Shown: positions 25,769-33,321 of the stretch, piece after piece
Layout: each line of letters opens with the position of its first letter
How positions within the stretch are numbered: the first letter of the stretch is position 1
NCBI GenBank assembly: GCA_000635015.1
Contig: JFMR01000040.1
Span: forward strand, 1-54,628
DNA: 54,628 bases
Direction: 5' to 3'
DNA from: Prochlorococcus sp. scB243_498I20
Lineage (GTDB): Bacteria; Cyanobacteriota; Cyanobacteriia; PCC-6307; Cyanobiaceae
Position numbers and translations under genes: made by a program
The notes under the pieces: generated by a model
The model's database searches: none
What the model saw: the letters and a program-made list of their open reading frames with translations, nothing else
Told to the model about the DNA's origin: nothing

Positions 25769-26146
25769 ATGAATCAAAATTCTGTCAAAACAATTGGTAT
25801 TAATGATGAACCAAGAAAAGATTCATACTTAGTATTTGTAAATCAGGCTGATGGATTAAAAGGCATTCTTAATAGGGATTTTGATGAATGGTCGAATTTT
25901 GATAGTTGGGAAAGTATTTCAGTTCAGCAATGGATTTTTTCTAGAGCTTTAGAGGTTTTCAGAGGTAAGAAAATTGATATTAAATGCGACTGTTGTGAAT
26001 ATAATGATTTAATCCCAAATGATTTTGAGAGTATTAAAAAAGAAAAATGTTTTGGTAAAAAAAGTGCTTACATGATTGAAAAAGTTGTAGATGAAATCGT
26101 ATTAGCTAAGGCAAGAAGAGAAAGTGATGGAACATATTCTGCGTAA
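25769..26146 (+). CDS. hypothetical protein with CxCC motif
   Basis: 125-aa soluble protein. Central SVQQWIFSRALEVFRGKKID is followed by IKCDCCEYNDLIPNDFESIK, in which C-x-C-C could bind metal together with the later Cys in KKEKCFGKKS. Ends in a helical, charged tail. No family recognised. Confidence 0.68.
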   Translation: MNQNSVKTIGINDEPRKDSYLVFVNQADGLKGILNRDFDEWSNFDSWESISVQQWIFSRALEVFRGKKIDIKCDCCEYNDLIPNDFESIKKEKCFGKKSAYMIEKVVDEIVLAKARRESDGTYSA

Positions 26147-26182
26147 GATTAATAAATATCTACGAAGTGAAAAATCTTTTAT

Positions 26183-26371
26183 TTACCAGTGAAAATTATC
26201 TGAAGAACCAATCGTTAAATTTCTAGTGGACATCTTATGGAACTTAAAGTGTACCGAATCACTGAACTCCTTTTCATCTGAGTAATTCACAAGATCCACT
26301 GGGTCGATGTTTTCATCGAACCATGCATCATATTCAATATGGTTTGGTTCAGCAAAATAACTCATATCCAA
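26183..26371 (-). CDS. 62-aa hypothetical protein
   Basis: Reads MDMSYFAEPNHIEYDAWFDE, NIDPVDLVNYSDEKEFSDSV, HFKFHKMSTRNLTIGSSDNF, HW. Strongly acidic and rich in aromatic residues. Start may be the second ATG two codons in. A plus-strand frame on the same bases looks random, so the minus reading is preferred. Confidence 0.5.
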   Translation of the reverse strand: MDMSYFAEPNHIEYDAWFDENIDPVDLVNYSDEKEFSDSVHFKFHKMSTRNLTIGSSDNFHW

Positions 26372-26505
26372 TTAATAGCTTTCAAAAAACGTATAAACGG
26401 TACATGCTATACCAAATTAAAATTTATAATTTTTAGATTATCTATATTTTTAACTTGTTTATCAAGATTAGTTGCTAAAAAGATAGGAGAAATATCTATA
26501 AATTC

Positions 26506-26858
26506 ATGTCTCTCGATACATCCATGGTTTCTATCCATCCACACTTCACAATCAAGGATGGGAAGATGGACCAGTGCATAGCTCTTTTAGAAGAAATTTT
26601 GGCACTAACAAAAGCTAATGAACCAGACTGCCTTTTTTTTAATATCACTACATGCGGGTCAGATAAGGCTTATGTAAGAGAGGCATATAAAGATGGTGCC
26701 GCTGCTTTATTTCATCTCAAAAATATGGGACATATGATTCCTAAGCTTTTTGAAGTGTCAGATATACTGTGCAGGTCCAAGGCCCTGCCAAGGAGATTGA
26801 ACCCTTGAAGGAAATACTGCCTGACGCTGATTTCTATGAAGCAATATCTGGATTTTGA
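26506..26858 (+). pseudogene. antibiotic-biosynthesis-monooxygenase-like gene, frameshifted
   Basis: The first frame runs MSLDTSMVSIHPHFTIKDGK ... HLKNMGHMIPKLFEVSD and then degenerates to a stop at 26808. From about 26770 another frame continues with a sensible ending, YTVQVQGPAKEIEPLKEILP then DADFYEAISGF, stopping at 26858. Restoring one base near 26770 joins them into a protein of about 117 aa with the ABM (ferredoxin-like) shape. Either a real one-base deletion or a sequence error. It is the first of three small genes and is followed by a terminator. Confidence 0.7.
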
Positions 26859-26871
26859 TTTAGATTGTATA

Positions 26872-26886
26872 TATTGACAGTCGATC
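26872..26886. repeat. 15-bp direct repeat, copy 1
   Basis: TATTGACAGTCGATC, repeated exactly at 27340-27354. It lies 13 nt after the restored stop of the monooxygenase-like gene and just before a terminator. It contains TTGACA, which also looks like a -35 box. Confidence 0.6.
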
Positions 26887-26889
26887 GCT

Positions 26890-26913
26890 GGGGGCTTTTA
26901 GCCCCCTTTTTTT
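26890..26913 (+). terminator. strong intrinsic terminator
   Basis: Six G-C-rich pairs GGGGGC / GCCCCC around TTTTA, followed by seven T. It ends the first gene of the ferredoxin-like trio. Confidence 0.9.
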
Positions 26914-26990
26914 ATTTAGGAATTCAAAATAAATTAATCTTCCTTTTACTTTTATAAAGTAACTTTATTATCAGCTTAAATATTATTTTT

Positions 26991-27338
26991 ATGGCATCAA
27001 CTTTTTATATTGTTCATCATGAATTTAAGGCAGGAAAAGCTGAAAAATGGTGGGAAACAGCTTATGCGGCAATGTCACCAGGTGGTGGATGGGATGATGC
27101 GGTAGCAGCTAATAAAGAAAAAGGATTTTTTAACCATTCTGCAAATGCCGTAACTAAAACTGGTCCTGTGTATTGTTTTTGGGAAGTAAAAGAGGGTATT
27201 TCTGCTGAAGATTTTCAGGAGTTTATAGATGGACCCTCTGGTCCAGGGTTCGGACAAGATGCTCTGATGAATATCTGTAAACCAATTGATACATCATTAA
27301 TGAATGGACAAACACCTTATCCACCAGTTTTTTCTTGA
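26991..27338 (+). CDS. small ferredoxin-fold-like hypothetical protein
   Basis: 115-aa protein, MASTFYIVHHEFKAGKAEKW..., with WETAYAAMSPGGGWDDAVAA, FFNHSANAVTKTGPVYCFWE and a C-terminal DTSLMNGQTPYPPVFS. The order of strands and helices suggests a dimeric alpha/beta barrel related to ABM-type domains; inference only. Gly/Pro-rich loops and GC-richer codons give it a character somewhat apart from neighbours. Second of three adjacent genes of similar fold and size. Confidence 0.72.
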   Translation: MASTFYIVHHEFKAGKAEKWWETAYAAMSPGGGWDDAVAANKEKGFFNHSANAVTKTGPVYCFWEVKEGISAEDFQEFIDGPSGPGFGQDALMNICKPIDTSLMNGQTPYPPVFS

Positions 27339-27339
27339 T

Positions 27340-27354
27340 TATTGACAGTCGATC
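27340..27354. repeat. 15-bp direct repeat, copy 2
   Basis: Exact second copy of TATTGACAGTCGATC, starting 2 nt after the stop of the 26991-27338 gene. The position, after a gene of the trio, is parallel to copy 1. Confidence 0.6.
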
Positions 27355-27381
27355 TAAAATAAATAGCAATTAGTTTTTTTT

Positions 27382-27666
27382 ATGACTATTGAAACTACTG
27401 TTTTCACCTTTAAACTTTCAAATACATTTGAGGAATGGGTAAAAATGTTTGATAGCCCAGAGATAGATGCATTTCATAAAACGGTAGGAATTACTCCTCT
27501 ATATCGTGGCAAAAGTTTAATTGATCCAAAAGAAGTTATTGTTATTCATCAAGCTGAGGAAGGTGTGGCTAAGCATGTTTTTTCAGATCCTGAAACCATT
27601 AAGAATATAGAATCTGGAGGACATATTTATAGCACAACGAAAATCACAAGTTGGGTTTCTGATTAG
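27382..27666 (+). CDS. DUF3764-like small protein
   Basis: 94-aa protein, MTIETTVFTFKLSNTFEEWV..., with DSPEIDAFHKTVGITPLYRG, EVIVIHQAEEGVAKHVFSDP and GGHIYSTTKITSWVSD. I associate it with DUF3764, a family known from marine picocyanobacteria. The strand-helix pattern again suggests a ferredoxin-like barrel. Third of the trio. Function unknown. Confidence 0.72.
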   Translation: MTIETTVFTFKLSNTFEEWVKMFDSPEIDAFHKTVGITPLYRGKSLIDPKEVIVIHQAEEGVAKHVFSDPETIKNIESGGHIYSTTKITSWVSD

Positions 27667-27790
27667 TCGAAAAAGTAACTATGCAAACTTATACAAGTTT
27701 AATGCGTAACAGGAATCCCATATAAGATCTTTAAAACTAAATTAGGATATAGCTGAGTTTAAAGATAAGAGTATTAACTAATTAGTTCGA

Positions 27791-27910
27791 CTAAATTATT
27801 AATAAGAATCTGAGTGCAAGCGGTAACCACAGGCATAGAAGAAGCATTAGTAAAAGAGTAATAGCATGGATATTTGGAATGTAATGCTCTTTTAAAATTT
27901 GTGTTTTCAT
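27791..27910 (-). CDS. 39-aa single-helix membrane peptide
   Basis: ATG start; reads MKTQILKEHYIPNIHAITLL then LMLLLCLWLPLALRFLLII. The hydrophobic half (17-39) is leucine-rich. Its ATG lies 4 nt downstream of the stop codon of the 29-aa peptide gene on the same strand. Function unknown. Confidence 0.45.
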   Translation of the reverse strand: MKTQILKEHYIPNIHAITLLLMLLLCLWLPLALRFLLII

Positions 27911-27913
27911 AAT

Positions 27914-28003
27914 TTATCTCGCCTTCTTAAGTTTGATTTCTCTTCTGATAAGCAACGCTATTACCACAACACACATGTTCATTAGAAAAACGTCTAATGG
28001 CAT
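27914..28003 (-). CDS. 29-aa single-helix membrane peptide
   Basis: ATG start; reads MPLDVFLMNMCVVVIALLIR then REIKLKKAR. One helix (about 4-19) and a basic tail. Its stop is 3 nt from the next minus gene, so the two tiny genes form a pair. Function unknown. Confidence 0.45.
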   Translation of the reverse strand: MPLDVFLMNMCVVVIALLIRREIKLKKAR

Positions 28004-28144
28004 TTTTTAAAAAAGTCTCTATTAAATTAATAGCAAGATTATTGATCTACGAATCAAGAGATGATTACAAATGTTTATTGGCTTAATAAAAGGAATTTAA
28101 AAATTAAATTTATGCTTAAATATCTCAGTTCTCATAACTATTAA

Positions 28145-28447
28145 ATGGTTTATTCAGAAACAAGAATAGTAATAGGCGGTCTAGCTCATGTTCCTGTTCT
28201 TATTTTTATAGCCAATTTTATCAAAGGTAAGTTTGTAATAAAAACTGAAAAGGCAAAAGAAACTTTAGTTCATGAAGAGCCAGTTAAAATTATTGGGGTA
28301 AAAGATACAGTATTTAAAGAGGGAAAAGCAGAAACTATCAAGGAACTTTCAAATGAGCTCGACAGTATTGAAAAGAAAGCTGTTGAGGTTTATGAAAAGG
28401 TAAAGAAGAAAAAGAAAGATAAGAAGAAGAAGAAAAAAAATAACTAA
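28145..28447 (+). CDS. hypothetical protein with lysine-rich tail
   Basis: 100-aa protein. The N-terminal hydrophobic segment (about 8-27) may be an anchor. The middle is charged (KAETIKELSNELDSIEKKAV), and the last 18 residues are nearly all lysine (VKKKKKDKKKKKKNN). The polybasic tail could bind nucleic acid or acidic lipids. Overlaps the convergent minus gene by 4 nt at the stop codons. Confidence 0.6.
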   Translation: MVYSETRIVIGGLAHVPVLIFIANFIKGKFVIKTEKAKETLVHEEPVKIIGVKDTVFKEGKAETIKELSNELDSIEKKAVEVYEKVKKKKKDKKKKKKNN

Positions 28448-28629
28448 ATTGAGATCCTATCAAGCATCAATACATCTTGAGCTTGGATTGTATCTCTCTT
28501 ATCTTCGTCTTCGGGATCTTTATAAGATTCAATTTCAGCTTGAATTTTTCTCTTGTAAACTCCTTTGATATAGTCCATTTCTCTTTTGTCTTTGTCTAGA
28601 ATTGAGAATGGTGATCTTTTTAAGTTCAT
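28444..28629 (-). CDS. 61-aa hypothetical protein
   Basis: Reads MNLKRSPFSILDKDKREMDY, IKGVYKRKIQAEIESYKDPE, DEDKRDTIQAQDVLMLDRIS, I. Charged and soluble. An AGGAG-like sequence (AGGAGAAAG on minus) sits just before the ATG. Function unknown. Confidence 0.6.
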   Translation of the reverse strand: MNLKRSPFSILDKDKREMDYIKGVYKRKIQAEIESYKDPEDEDKRDTIQAQDVLMLDRISI

Positions 28630-28657
28630 AACTTTCTCCTAAATAAAAAAAATTTAA

Positions 28658-28795
28658 TCAGCCCCATTTTTTATCAGATTCAACAAAGCTATCCAATGTT
28701 TGCTGATTCCTGATTTCTTCTTCAAGAAGTTCTTCTTCTGATCTTTCTTCAATCTCAGATTTATATTCTTCCTTTAGTGTGGATTTGGTAGACAT
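28658..28795 (-). CDS. 45-aa glutamate-rich peptide
   Basis: ATG start; reads MSTKSTLKEEYKSEIEERSE, EELLEEEIRNQQTLDSFVES, DKKWG. Highly acidic amphipathic helix. Likely co-transcribed with the 61-aa gene 28 nt downstream. Function unknown. Confidence 0.55.
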   Translation of the reverse strand: MSTKSTLKEEYKSEIEERSEEELLEEEIRNQQTLDSFVESDKKWG

Positions 28796-28818
28796 TTGCT
28801 CATGACGACTACATCTAT

Positions 28819-28832
28819 GTTCTAACTAGTTA
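28819..28832. promoter_or_regulatory. perfect 14-bp palindrome
   Basis: TCTAACTAGTTAGA is a perfect palindrome 24 nt upstream of the Glu-rich peptide start. It could be an operator for a dimeric regulator. Chance occurrence in AT-rich DNA is possible. Confidence 0.3.
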
Positions 28833-28938
28833 GAGAGGCCGTTCGACTAATAAATATGTACGGTTTGAGGTACTCCCATATACGGATAAAGGATCAACAA
28901 TTGAATTTAAATATGGGTAAGGTGTAATGAAATTTTGA

Positions 28939-29025
28939 TCAATTTTTGCCTTTAAGAATCATCAATAAAGGAAGACCAATAAGCATCAAACACCCATCAA
29001 TTAATAAAAAAGTATTCAGGTTCAT
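28939..29025 (-). CDS. 28-aa single-helix membrane peptide
   Basis: Reads MNLNTFLLIDGCLMLIGLPL then LMILKGKN. Its ATG overlaps the TGA stop of the upstream gene (ATGA, 29022-29025), the classic layout for translational coupling, which supports a real gene despite its size. Function unknown. Confidence 0.5.
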   Translation of the reverse strand: MNLNTFLLIDGCLMLIGLPLLMILKGKN

Positions 29026-29225
29026 TTATCCATTCCTTCGGGGTTATACCAATTGAGAGAAATTCCTTTTTTAATTGGTTGTTTTTTCATATCATCCATC
29101 TCTTTTCTTGTTTTGTTGTAGTAGGCCAACTCTTCTGGATCATCAGAACCAAGACCATAATTCATGGTGGCTGCAATATATATTTTGTGCATCCGGTACG
29201 ACGATAGTGGCATTTCTAGAGGCAA
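29022..29225 (-). CDS. hypothetical protein of up to 67 aa
   Basis: The long reading starts MPLEMPLSSYRMHKIYIAAT; the start may instead be the internal ATG (MHKIYIAATMNYGLGSDDPE). The conserved-looking part is DPEELAYYNKTRKEMDDMKK and the ending NWYNPEGMDK. Coupled to the 28-aa membrane peptide by an ATGA overlap. Function unknown. Confidence 0.6.
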   Translation of the reverse strand: MPLEMPLSSYRMHKIYIAATMNYGLGSDDPEELAYYNKTRKEMDDMKKQPIKKGISLNWYNPEGMDK

Positions 29226-29301
29226 ACTACTTTAAATATATTTGAATTCTAGTTAAAATGCTGATCTAGGAGGTCTCAGTTATATTAATCAATTGCTCAA
29301 G

Positions 29302-29373
<72 letters not shown>

Positions 29374-29383
29374 AATTTTAAAG

Positions 29384-29465
29384 TGGGCCGGGTTGGATTT
29401 GAACCAACGTAGGCAGAGCCAGCGGATTTACAGTCCGCCCCCTTTAACCACTCGGGCACCGACCC
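29384..29465 (-). tRNA. trnY-GUA: tRNA-Tyr (GTA)
   Basis: Reverse strand: acceptor GGGTCGG/CCGGCCC, anticodon stem GCGGA/TCCGC with loop CTGTAAA (anticodon GTA), a long variable arm as expected for bacterial tRNA-Tyr, and T arm TTGGTTCAAATCCAA. Discriminator A, no encoded CCA. It precedes tRNA-Thr by 10 nt on the same transcript. Confidence 0.95.
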
Positions 29466-29566
29466 CCACTATTTGAACTTATCAGTTAATGGTCACTTTG
29501 TGTGAAAATGTTTTGGTTTTTTTGTTTCTTTCTAGATAGCATTTAATAGGAAAGACTTTATTGCAA

Positions 29567-30007
29567 ATGAATATTTTATTGATAAATGGTCCAAATTTAA
29601 ATTTATTGGGAACTAGAGAACCTGAAATATATGGTAATAAAACATTGAGTGATATAGAACAAGATCTAACAAAAGTTGCCCAAGAAAAGAGTATTAATCT
29701 TGAATGTTTTCAAAGTAATCACGAAGGAGAAATAGTAGATAAGATTCAGGATTCTGTAAAAAGTATACAGGGCATTCTTATAAATGCTGGCGCTTTTACT
29801 CATACCTCGATTTCTATTCGTGATGCTTTAATTGGATCAAAGATTCCGTTTGTAGAGTTACATATTTCAAATATTTTCAGTAGAGAAGATTTTCGTAAAG
29901 AATCTTTTCTTACAGATAAAGCTATAGGGATTATTAGTGGATTCGGCATATCTAGTTATTCCTTAGCTCTTGAAGGGATTATTGGATATTTAAGTTGTAA
30001 AAATTAA
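29567..30007 (+). CDS. aroQ: 3-dehydroquinate dehydratase, type II
   Basis: Shikimate pathway step from 3-dehydroquinate to 3-dehydroshikimate. The start is taken at ATG 29567 because the conserved N terminus is [20 protein letters not shown]; an upstream TTG adds only two residues. Catalytic Tyr in the EIYGNKTL segment, then [14 protein letters not shown] and [16 protein letters not shown], and [18 protein letters not shown]. About 146 aa, normal for type II. Its stop abuts the next start, so an aroQ-miaE-cobI operon is likely. Confidence 0.95.
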   Translation: MNILLINGPNLNLLGTREPEIYGNKTLSDIEQDLTKVAQEKSINLECFQSNHEGEIVDKIQDSVKSIQGILINAGAFTHTSISIRDALIGSKIPFVELHISNIFSREDFRKESFLTDKAIGIISGFGISSYSLALEGIIGYLSCKN

Positions 30008-30616
30008 ATGCTAGTCGATTTTAAAAGGCCCACTTCTCATATTAAATATTTATCGTCATTTACCTCAGATGAGTGGATCAAACTCGCATTATCTAATCCA
30101 ATAGATATTCTTATTGACCATGCTCATTGTGAAAGAAAAGCAGCAGGAGTAGCTATTCAATTGATGTTTAGATATCCATCAGAACCAAATCTGGCAGAAG
30201 TTCTAAGTCCAATAGCGAGAGAAGAATTAGAGCATTTTGAAAAAATACTTTATTTTTTAAAGGACCTAGGACATTCTCTTGAGTCTTTAAAACCGCCTCC
30301 ATATGGAGCTGAATTGTCCAAGAATATAAGAAAGGAAGAGCCCAATAGAATGCTTGATAGTTTCTTAATAGCAGGGCTTATTGAAGCAAGAAGTCATGAA
30401 AGATTAAGCTTGCTTGCGCTGAATTCTGAAGATAAATCGTTTAAATCCCTTTATGAGTCTCTGCTTGAGAGTGAGGCAAGACATTTTGGAGTTTACTGGA
30501 AACTAGCGCAAACTAAATTCTCCAAAAATCAAACTTTCAAAAGGTTAGACGAATTGTCTGAAATTGAGTCATCAATACTAGCTGAAACTTTTTTATTGCC
30601 AAGGGTACATAGCTAA
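30008..30616 (+). CDS. miaE: tRNA-(ms2io6A)-hydroxylase (MiaE)
   Basis: Di-iron monooxygenase hydroxylating the isopentenyl group of ms2i6A at tRNA position 37. The 202-aa protein begins directly after the aroQ stop. Iron ligands are seen as HAHCERKAAGVAIQLM, AREELEHFEKILYFL (ExxH), AGLIEARSHERLSLL and ESEARHFGVYWKLA, the MiaE pattern of ferritin-like Glu/His pairs. Full length. Confidence 0.92.
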   Translation: MLVDFKRPTSHIKYLSSFTSDEWIKLALSNPIDILIDHAHCERKAAGVAIQLMFRYPSEPNLAEVLSPIAREELEHFEKILYFLKDLGHSLESLKPPPYGAELSKNIRKEEPNRMLDSFLIAGLIEARSHERLSLLALNSEDKSFKSLYESLLESEARHFGVYWKLAQTKFSKNQTFKRLDELSEIESSILAETFLLPRVHS

Positions 30617-30632
30617 AGTTAATAAAATAAAA

Positions 30633-31388
30633 ATGAAAATAAACAATTTCTTAAGTTTACTGAATCGATATAAAACTGATTTACCAACATTCACAATCGT
30701 TGGTGTAGGCCCTGGAGATCCATCGCTTTTAACAATTGCTGCTGTGGATGCAATGAAAAAAGCGAATGTTATAGTTTTCCCAATATCAGATGATAATAAA
30801 AAGAGTTTCGCTGCGGAAACAGTCAAGAAATACACCAAATTTAAAAAAAATATCCCAATCATCTTTCCAATGGCTAGGAAGAATTTTGATCCAGATGAAA
30901 TATGGTCTAATGCTGTAGAAAAAATTGTGAAATTTATACAAAATGGCGAATCAGTTGTTTTACTTTGTCTTGGAGATACTTCACTATTTGCAAGTTCTTC
31001 TAATATTTTGCGGTTAATAAAGCATAATTATCCAGAAATCATTACCAAAACAATACCTGGTATTTCCTCTATTTCAGCAGCAGCAGCTTTGAATAATTTT
31101 GACTTGGTAAAAAAAGGCGAGACATTGATCATTAAAGAATGTCCTTCGTCAGAATCTGAATTAACAACCCTAATTAGGGAAAGTAAGGCAAATCAAAAGA
31201 TATTGGCCATTATGAAAGTTGGTAAAAGATGGAATTTAGTCAGGGAAATTTTAATAAAAGAGGATATTATCAAAACAACATTAATAGCTTTAAGTGTTGG
31301 TATGCCTGACCAAATTATTCAATATGCATCCCAATATAAAAAGGACGTTATGCCTTATTTTTCTTTGATTTTGATAAGGTTCGATTAA
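30633..31388 (+). CDS. cobI: precorrin-2 C20-methyltransferase
   Basis: SAM-dependent methylation of precorrin-2 on the way to cobalamin. The 251-aa tetrapyrrole-methylase-fold protein has the SAM loop TIVGVGPGDPSLLTIAAVDA (about 20-39), VVLLCLGDTSLFASSSN (about 109-125) and the TIPGISSISAAAALNN block (about 144-159). These are typical of CobI/CbiL. Overlaps the next gene by one base (TAATG). Confidence 0.93.
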   Translation: MKINNFLSLLNRYKTDLPTFTIVGVGPGDPSLLTIAAVDAMKKANVIVFPISDDNKKSFAAETVKKYTKFKKNIPIIFPMARKNFDPDEIWSNAVEKIVKFIQNGESVVLLCLGDTSLFASSSNILRLIKHNYPEIITKTIPGISSISAAAALNNFDLVKKGETLIIKECPSSESELTTLIRESKANQKILAIMKVGKRWNLVREILIKEDIIKTTLIALSVGMPDQIIQYASQYKKDVMPYFSLILIRFD

Positions 31389-31873
31389 TGTATAAAAAAG
31401 AAAAATTAGTTGAAAATCAATTTACATGGCCAATATGTAAGGATATATTATTTCTTGTCCTCGAAGATAGGGTTAGTGATGTTTTTGTTTGTGAATTGGT
31501 TTGGGAAAGACTTTTTTATATTAAAGAACTTTCTATAAATGATTGGGCCTTTAGCGCATTAACTCCTTCTTATTGGTCAGAAAAATTTGAAAAAGCTCCT
31601 CAAATCATTTCAGAGCGACCAGCCTCAGTACATTTGACGCGATCAATTCCAAAAGACTATAAACAGGGATTGAAAAATTTTCTAAATTTTAAAGGTTATA
31701 AGATTAATGAACTCTATCCAAGAAGAACTAGAAGAGCGACGGCAGTAAATTGGTTGATTTATTGGGCGGTTGAAAATGATTGTTTTTCAAAAGATAGTGA
31801 ATTAATGCCAAGTCCTAGTTCACCCCCTGTTAATCCAGTTAATGGACATTTTGGTGATCCAGAAATTAAATAA
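31388..31873 (+). CDS. conserved cyanobacterial hypothetical protein
   Basis: 161-aa soluble protein translationally coupled to cobI (TAATG). It has FTWPICKDILFLVLEDRVSD, VCELVWERLFYIKELSINDW and a basic motif YPRRTRRATAVNWLIYWAVE before a Pro-rich tail. The sequence looks strongly constrained and I recognise it only as a cyanobacterial unknown. Position between cobI and der is not informative. Confidence 0.8.
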   Translation: MYKKEKLVENQFTWPICKDILFLVLEDRVSDVFVCELVWERLFYIKELSINDWAFSALTPSYWSEKFEKAPQIISERPASVHLTRSIPKDYKQGLKNFLNFKGYKINELYPRRTRRATAVNWLIYWAVENDCFSKDSELMPSPSSPPVNPVNGHFGDPEIK

Positions 31874-31947
31874 ATTTTTTTGAAAAAGGTAAATGATTCT
31901 ATTAAAGGTATAGTTGTAATGAATACTACTTTCTTTGGAGAGAAGAA

Positions 31948-33321
31948 TTGATTCTTCCTACAATAGCAATTATCGGAAGACCGAACGTTGGGAAATCTAC
32001 CTTAGTTAATCGTCTTTGCCAAAGTAATGATGCAATAGTATTTGATAAGCCTGGTGTTACAAGAGATAGAACCTATCAAAATGCTTCATGGGGAGGTAAG
32101 GAATTTCAAATTGTTGATACTGGAGGTTTAGTTTTTGATGATGATAGTGAATTCCTCCCAGAGATAAGGACACAAGTTTTCTTGGCTCTAGAAGAGGCTT
32201 CACTCGCGTTACTGGTGGTAGATGGGAATCAAGGAGTTACTGATGGTGATTTATCAATTGCAAAATGGTTAAGAAACTCAAGCTGTAAAACAATTGTTGC
32301 TGTTAATAAATGCGAATCGACTACTCTAGGAATATCCCTAGCTTCAGAGTTCTGGAAATTAGGATTGGGCGAACCTAACCCTGTTTCGGCTATTCATGGT
32401 TCAGGTACTGGAGATCTTTTAGATCTCGTTATTGGCGAACTTCCTGAAAATAATATCCAGGATGATGAAGAAAAGATAATGATGTCAATTATTGGTAGGC
32501 CTAATGTTGGTAAATCTAGTTTGTTAAATTCAATCTGTGGAGAAAAAAGAGCAATTGTTAGTGATATTAGTGGTACGACAACTGATTCAATAGATACGCT
32601 TATTAAAAAAGGTGATAATCATTGGAAAATTATTGATACTGCAGGGATTAGAAGAAAGAAAAATGTTAAATATGGAACTGAATTCTTTGGTATTAATAGG
32701 GCTTTTAAATCTATAGATAGATGTGATGTTTGTGTTTTAGTTATAGATGCTATAGATGGAGTGACTGATCAAGACCAGAAGCTGGCTGGGCGCATAGAAG
32801 AACAAGGCAGAGCTTGCATAATTGTTGTTAATAAATGGGACCTTGTAGAAAAAAATAGTTCAACAATTTATCAAGTAGAAAAAGAACTTAGATCTAAACT
32901 TTATTTTTTACACTGGTCAAAAATGATTTTTATATCAGCTCTAACTGGTCAAAGAGTTGATAATATTTTTGAGCATGCTCTTAATGCTGTAAATCAACAT
33001 AGAAGAAGAGTTACAACATCTGTAGTTAATGAAGTACTTAAAGAATCAATCAGTTGGAAAAGTCCTCCAACGAAAAGAAGCGGCAAGCAAGGTAGGCTTT
33101 ATTACGGTACTCAAGTAAAGAACAAACCCCCCACTTTTACTCTTTTTGTAAATGACCCTAAATTATTCGGAATAACTTATAGGAGATATATTGAAAAACA
33201 AATTAGAGTAAATTTAGGCTTTGAAGGCACACCCCTCATTTTACTTTGGAGAGGGAAACAGCAAAGAGCTTTAAATAAAGAAGTCGAAAGAGAAAATATT
33301 GAGTTAATTCAAAAAGATTAA
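31948..33321 (+). CDS. der: ribosome biogenesis GTPase Der (EngA)
   Basis: Double-GTPase needed for 50S subunit assembly. The 457-aa protein has two G domains: first P-loop [14 protein letters not shown] (about 9-22) with DTGG and NKCE, second [14 protein letters not shown] (about 183-196) with DTAG and NKWD. A C-terminal KH-like domain (about 350-457) follows. Start is TTG at 31948, giving [24 protein letters not shown] lies just upstream. The stop overlaps the cbiQ start (TAATG). Confidence 0.96.
   Translation: MILPTIAIIGRPNVGKSTLVNRLCQSNDAIVFDKPGVTRDRTYQNASWGGKEFQIVDTGGLVFDDDSEFLPEIRTQVFLALEEASLALLVVDGNQGVTDGDLSIAKWLRNSSCKTIVAVNKCESTTLGISLASEFWKLGLGEPNPVSAIHGSGTGDLLDLVIGELPENNIQDDEEKIMMSIIGRPNVGKSSLLNSICGEKRAIVSDISGTTTDSIDTLIKKGDNHWKIIDTAGIRRKKNVKYGTEFFGINRAFKSIDRCDVCVLVIDAIDGVTDQDQKLAGRIEEQGRACIIVVNKWDLVEKNSSTIYQVEKELRSKLYFLHWSKMIFISALTGQRVDNIFEHALNAVNQHRRRVTTSVVNEVLKESISWKSPPTKRSGKQGRLYYGTQVKNKPPTFTLFVNDPKLFGITYRRYIEKQIRVNLGFEGTPLILLWRGKQQRALNKEVERENIELIQKD

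Noticed and set aside
26339..26581. 80-codon plus frame upstream of the monooxygenase-like gene
   Set aside because: It overlaps the start of that gene in another frame and opposes the better 62-aa minus gene; its translation looks random.
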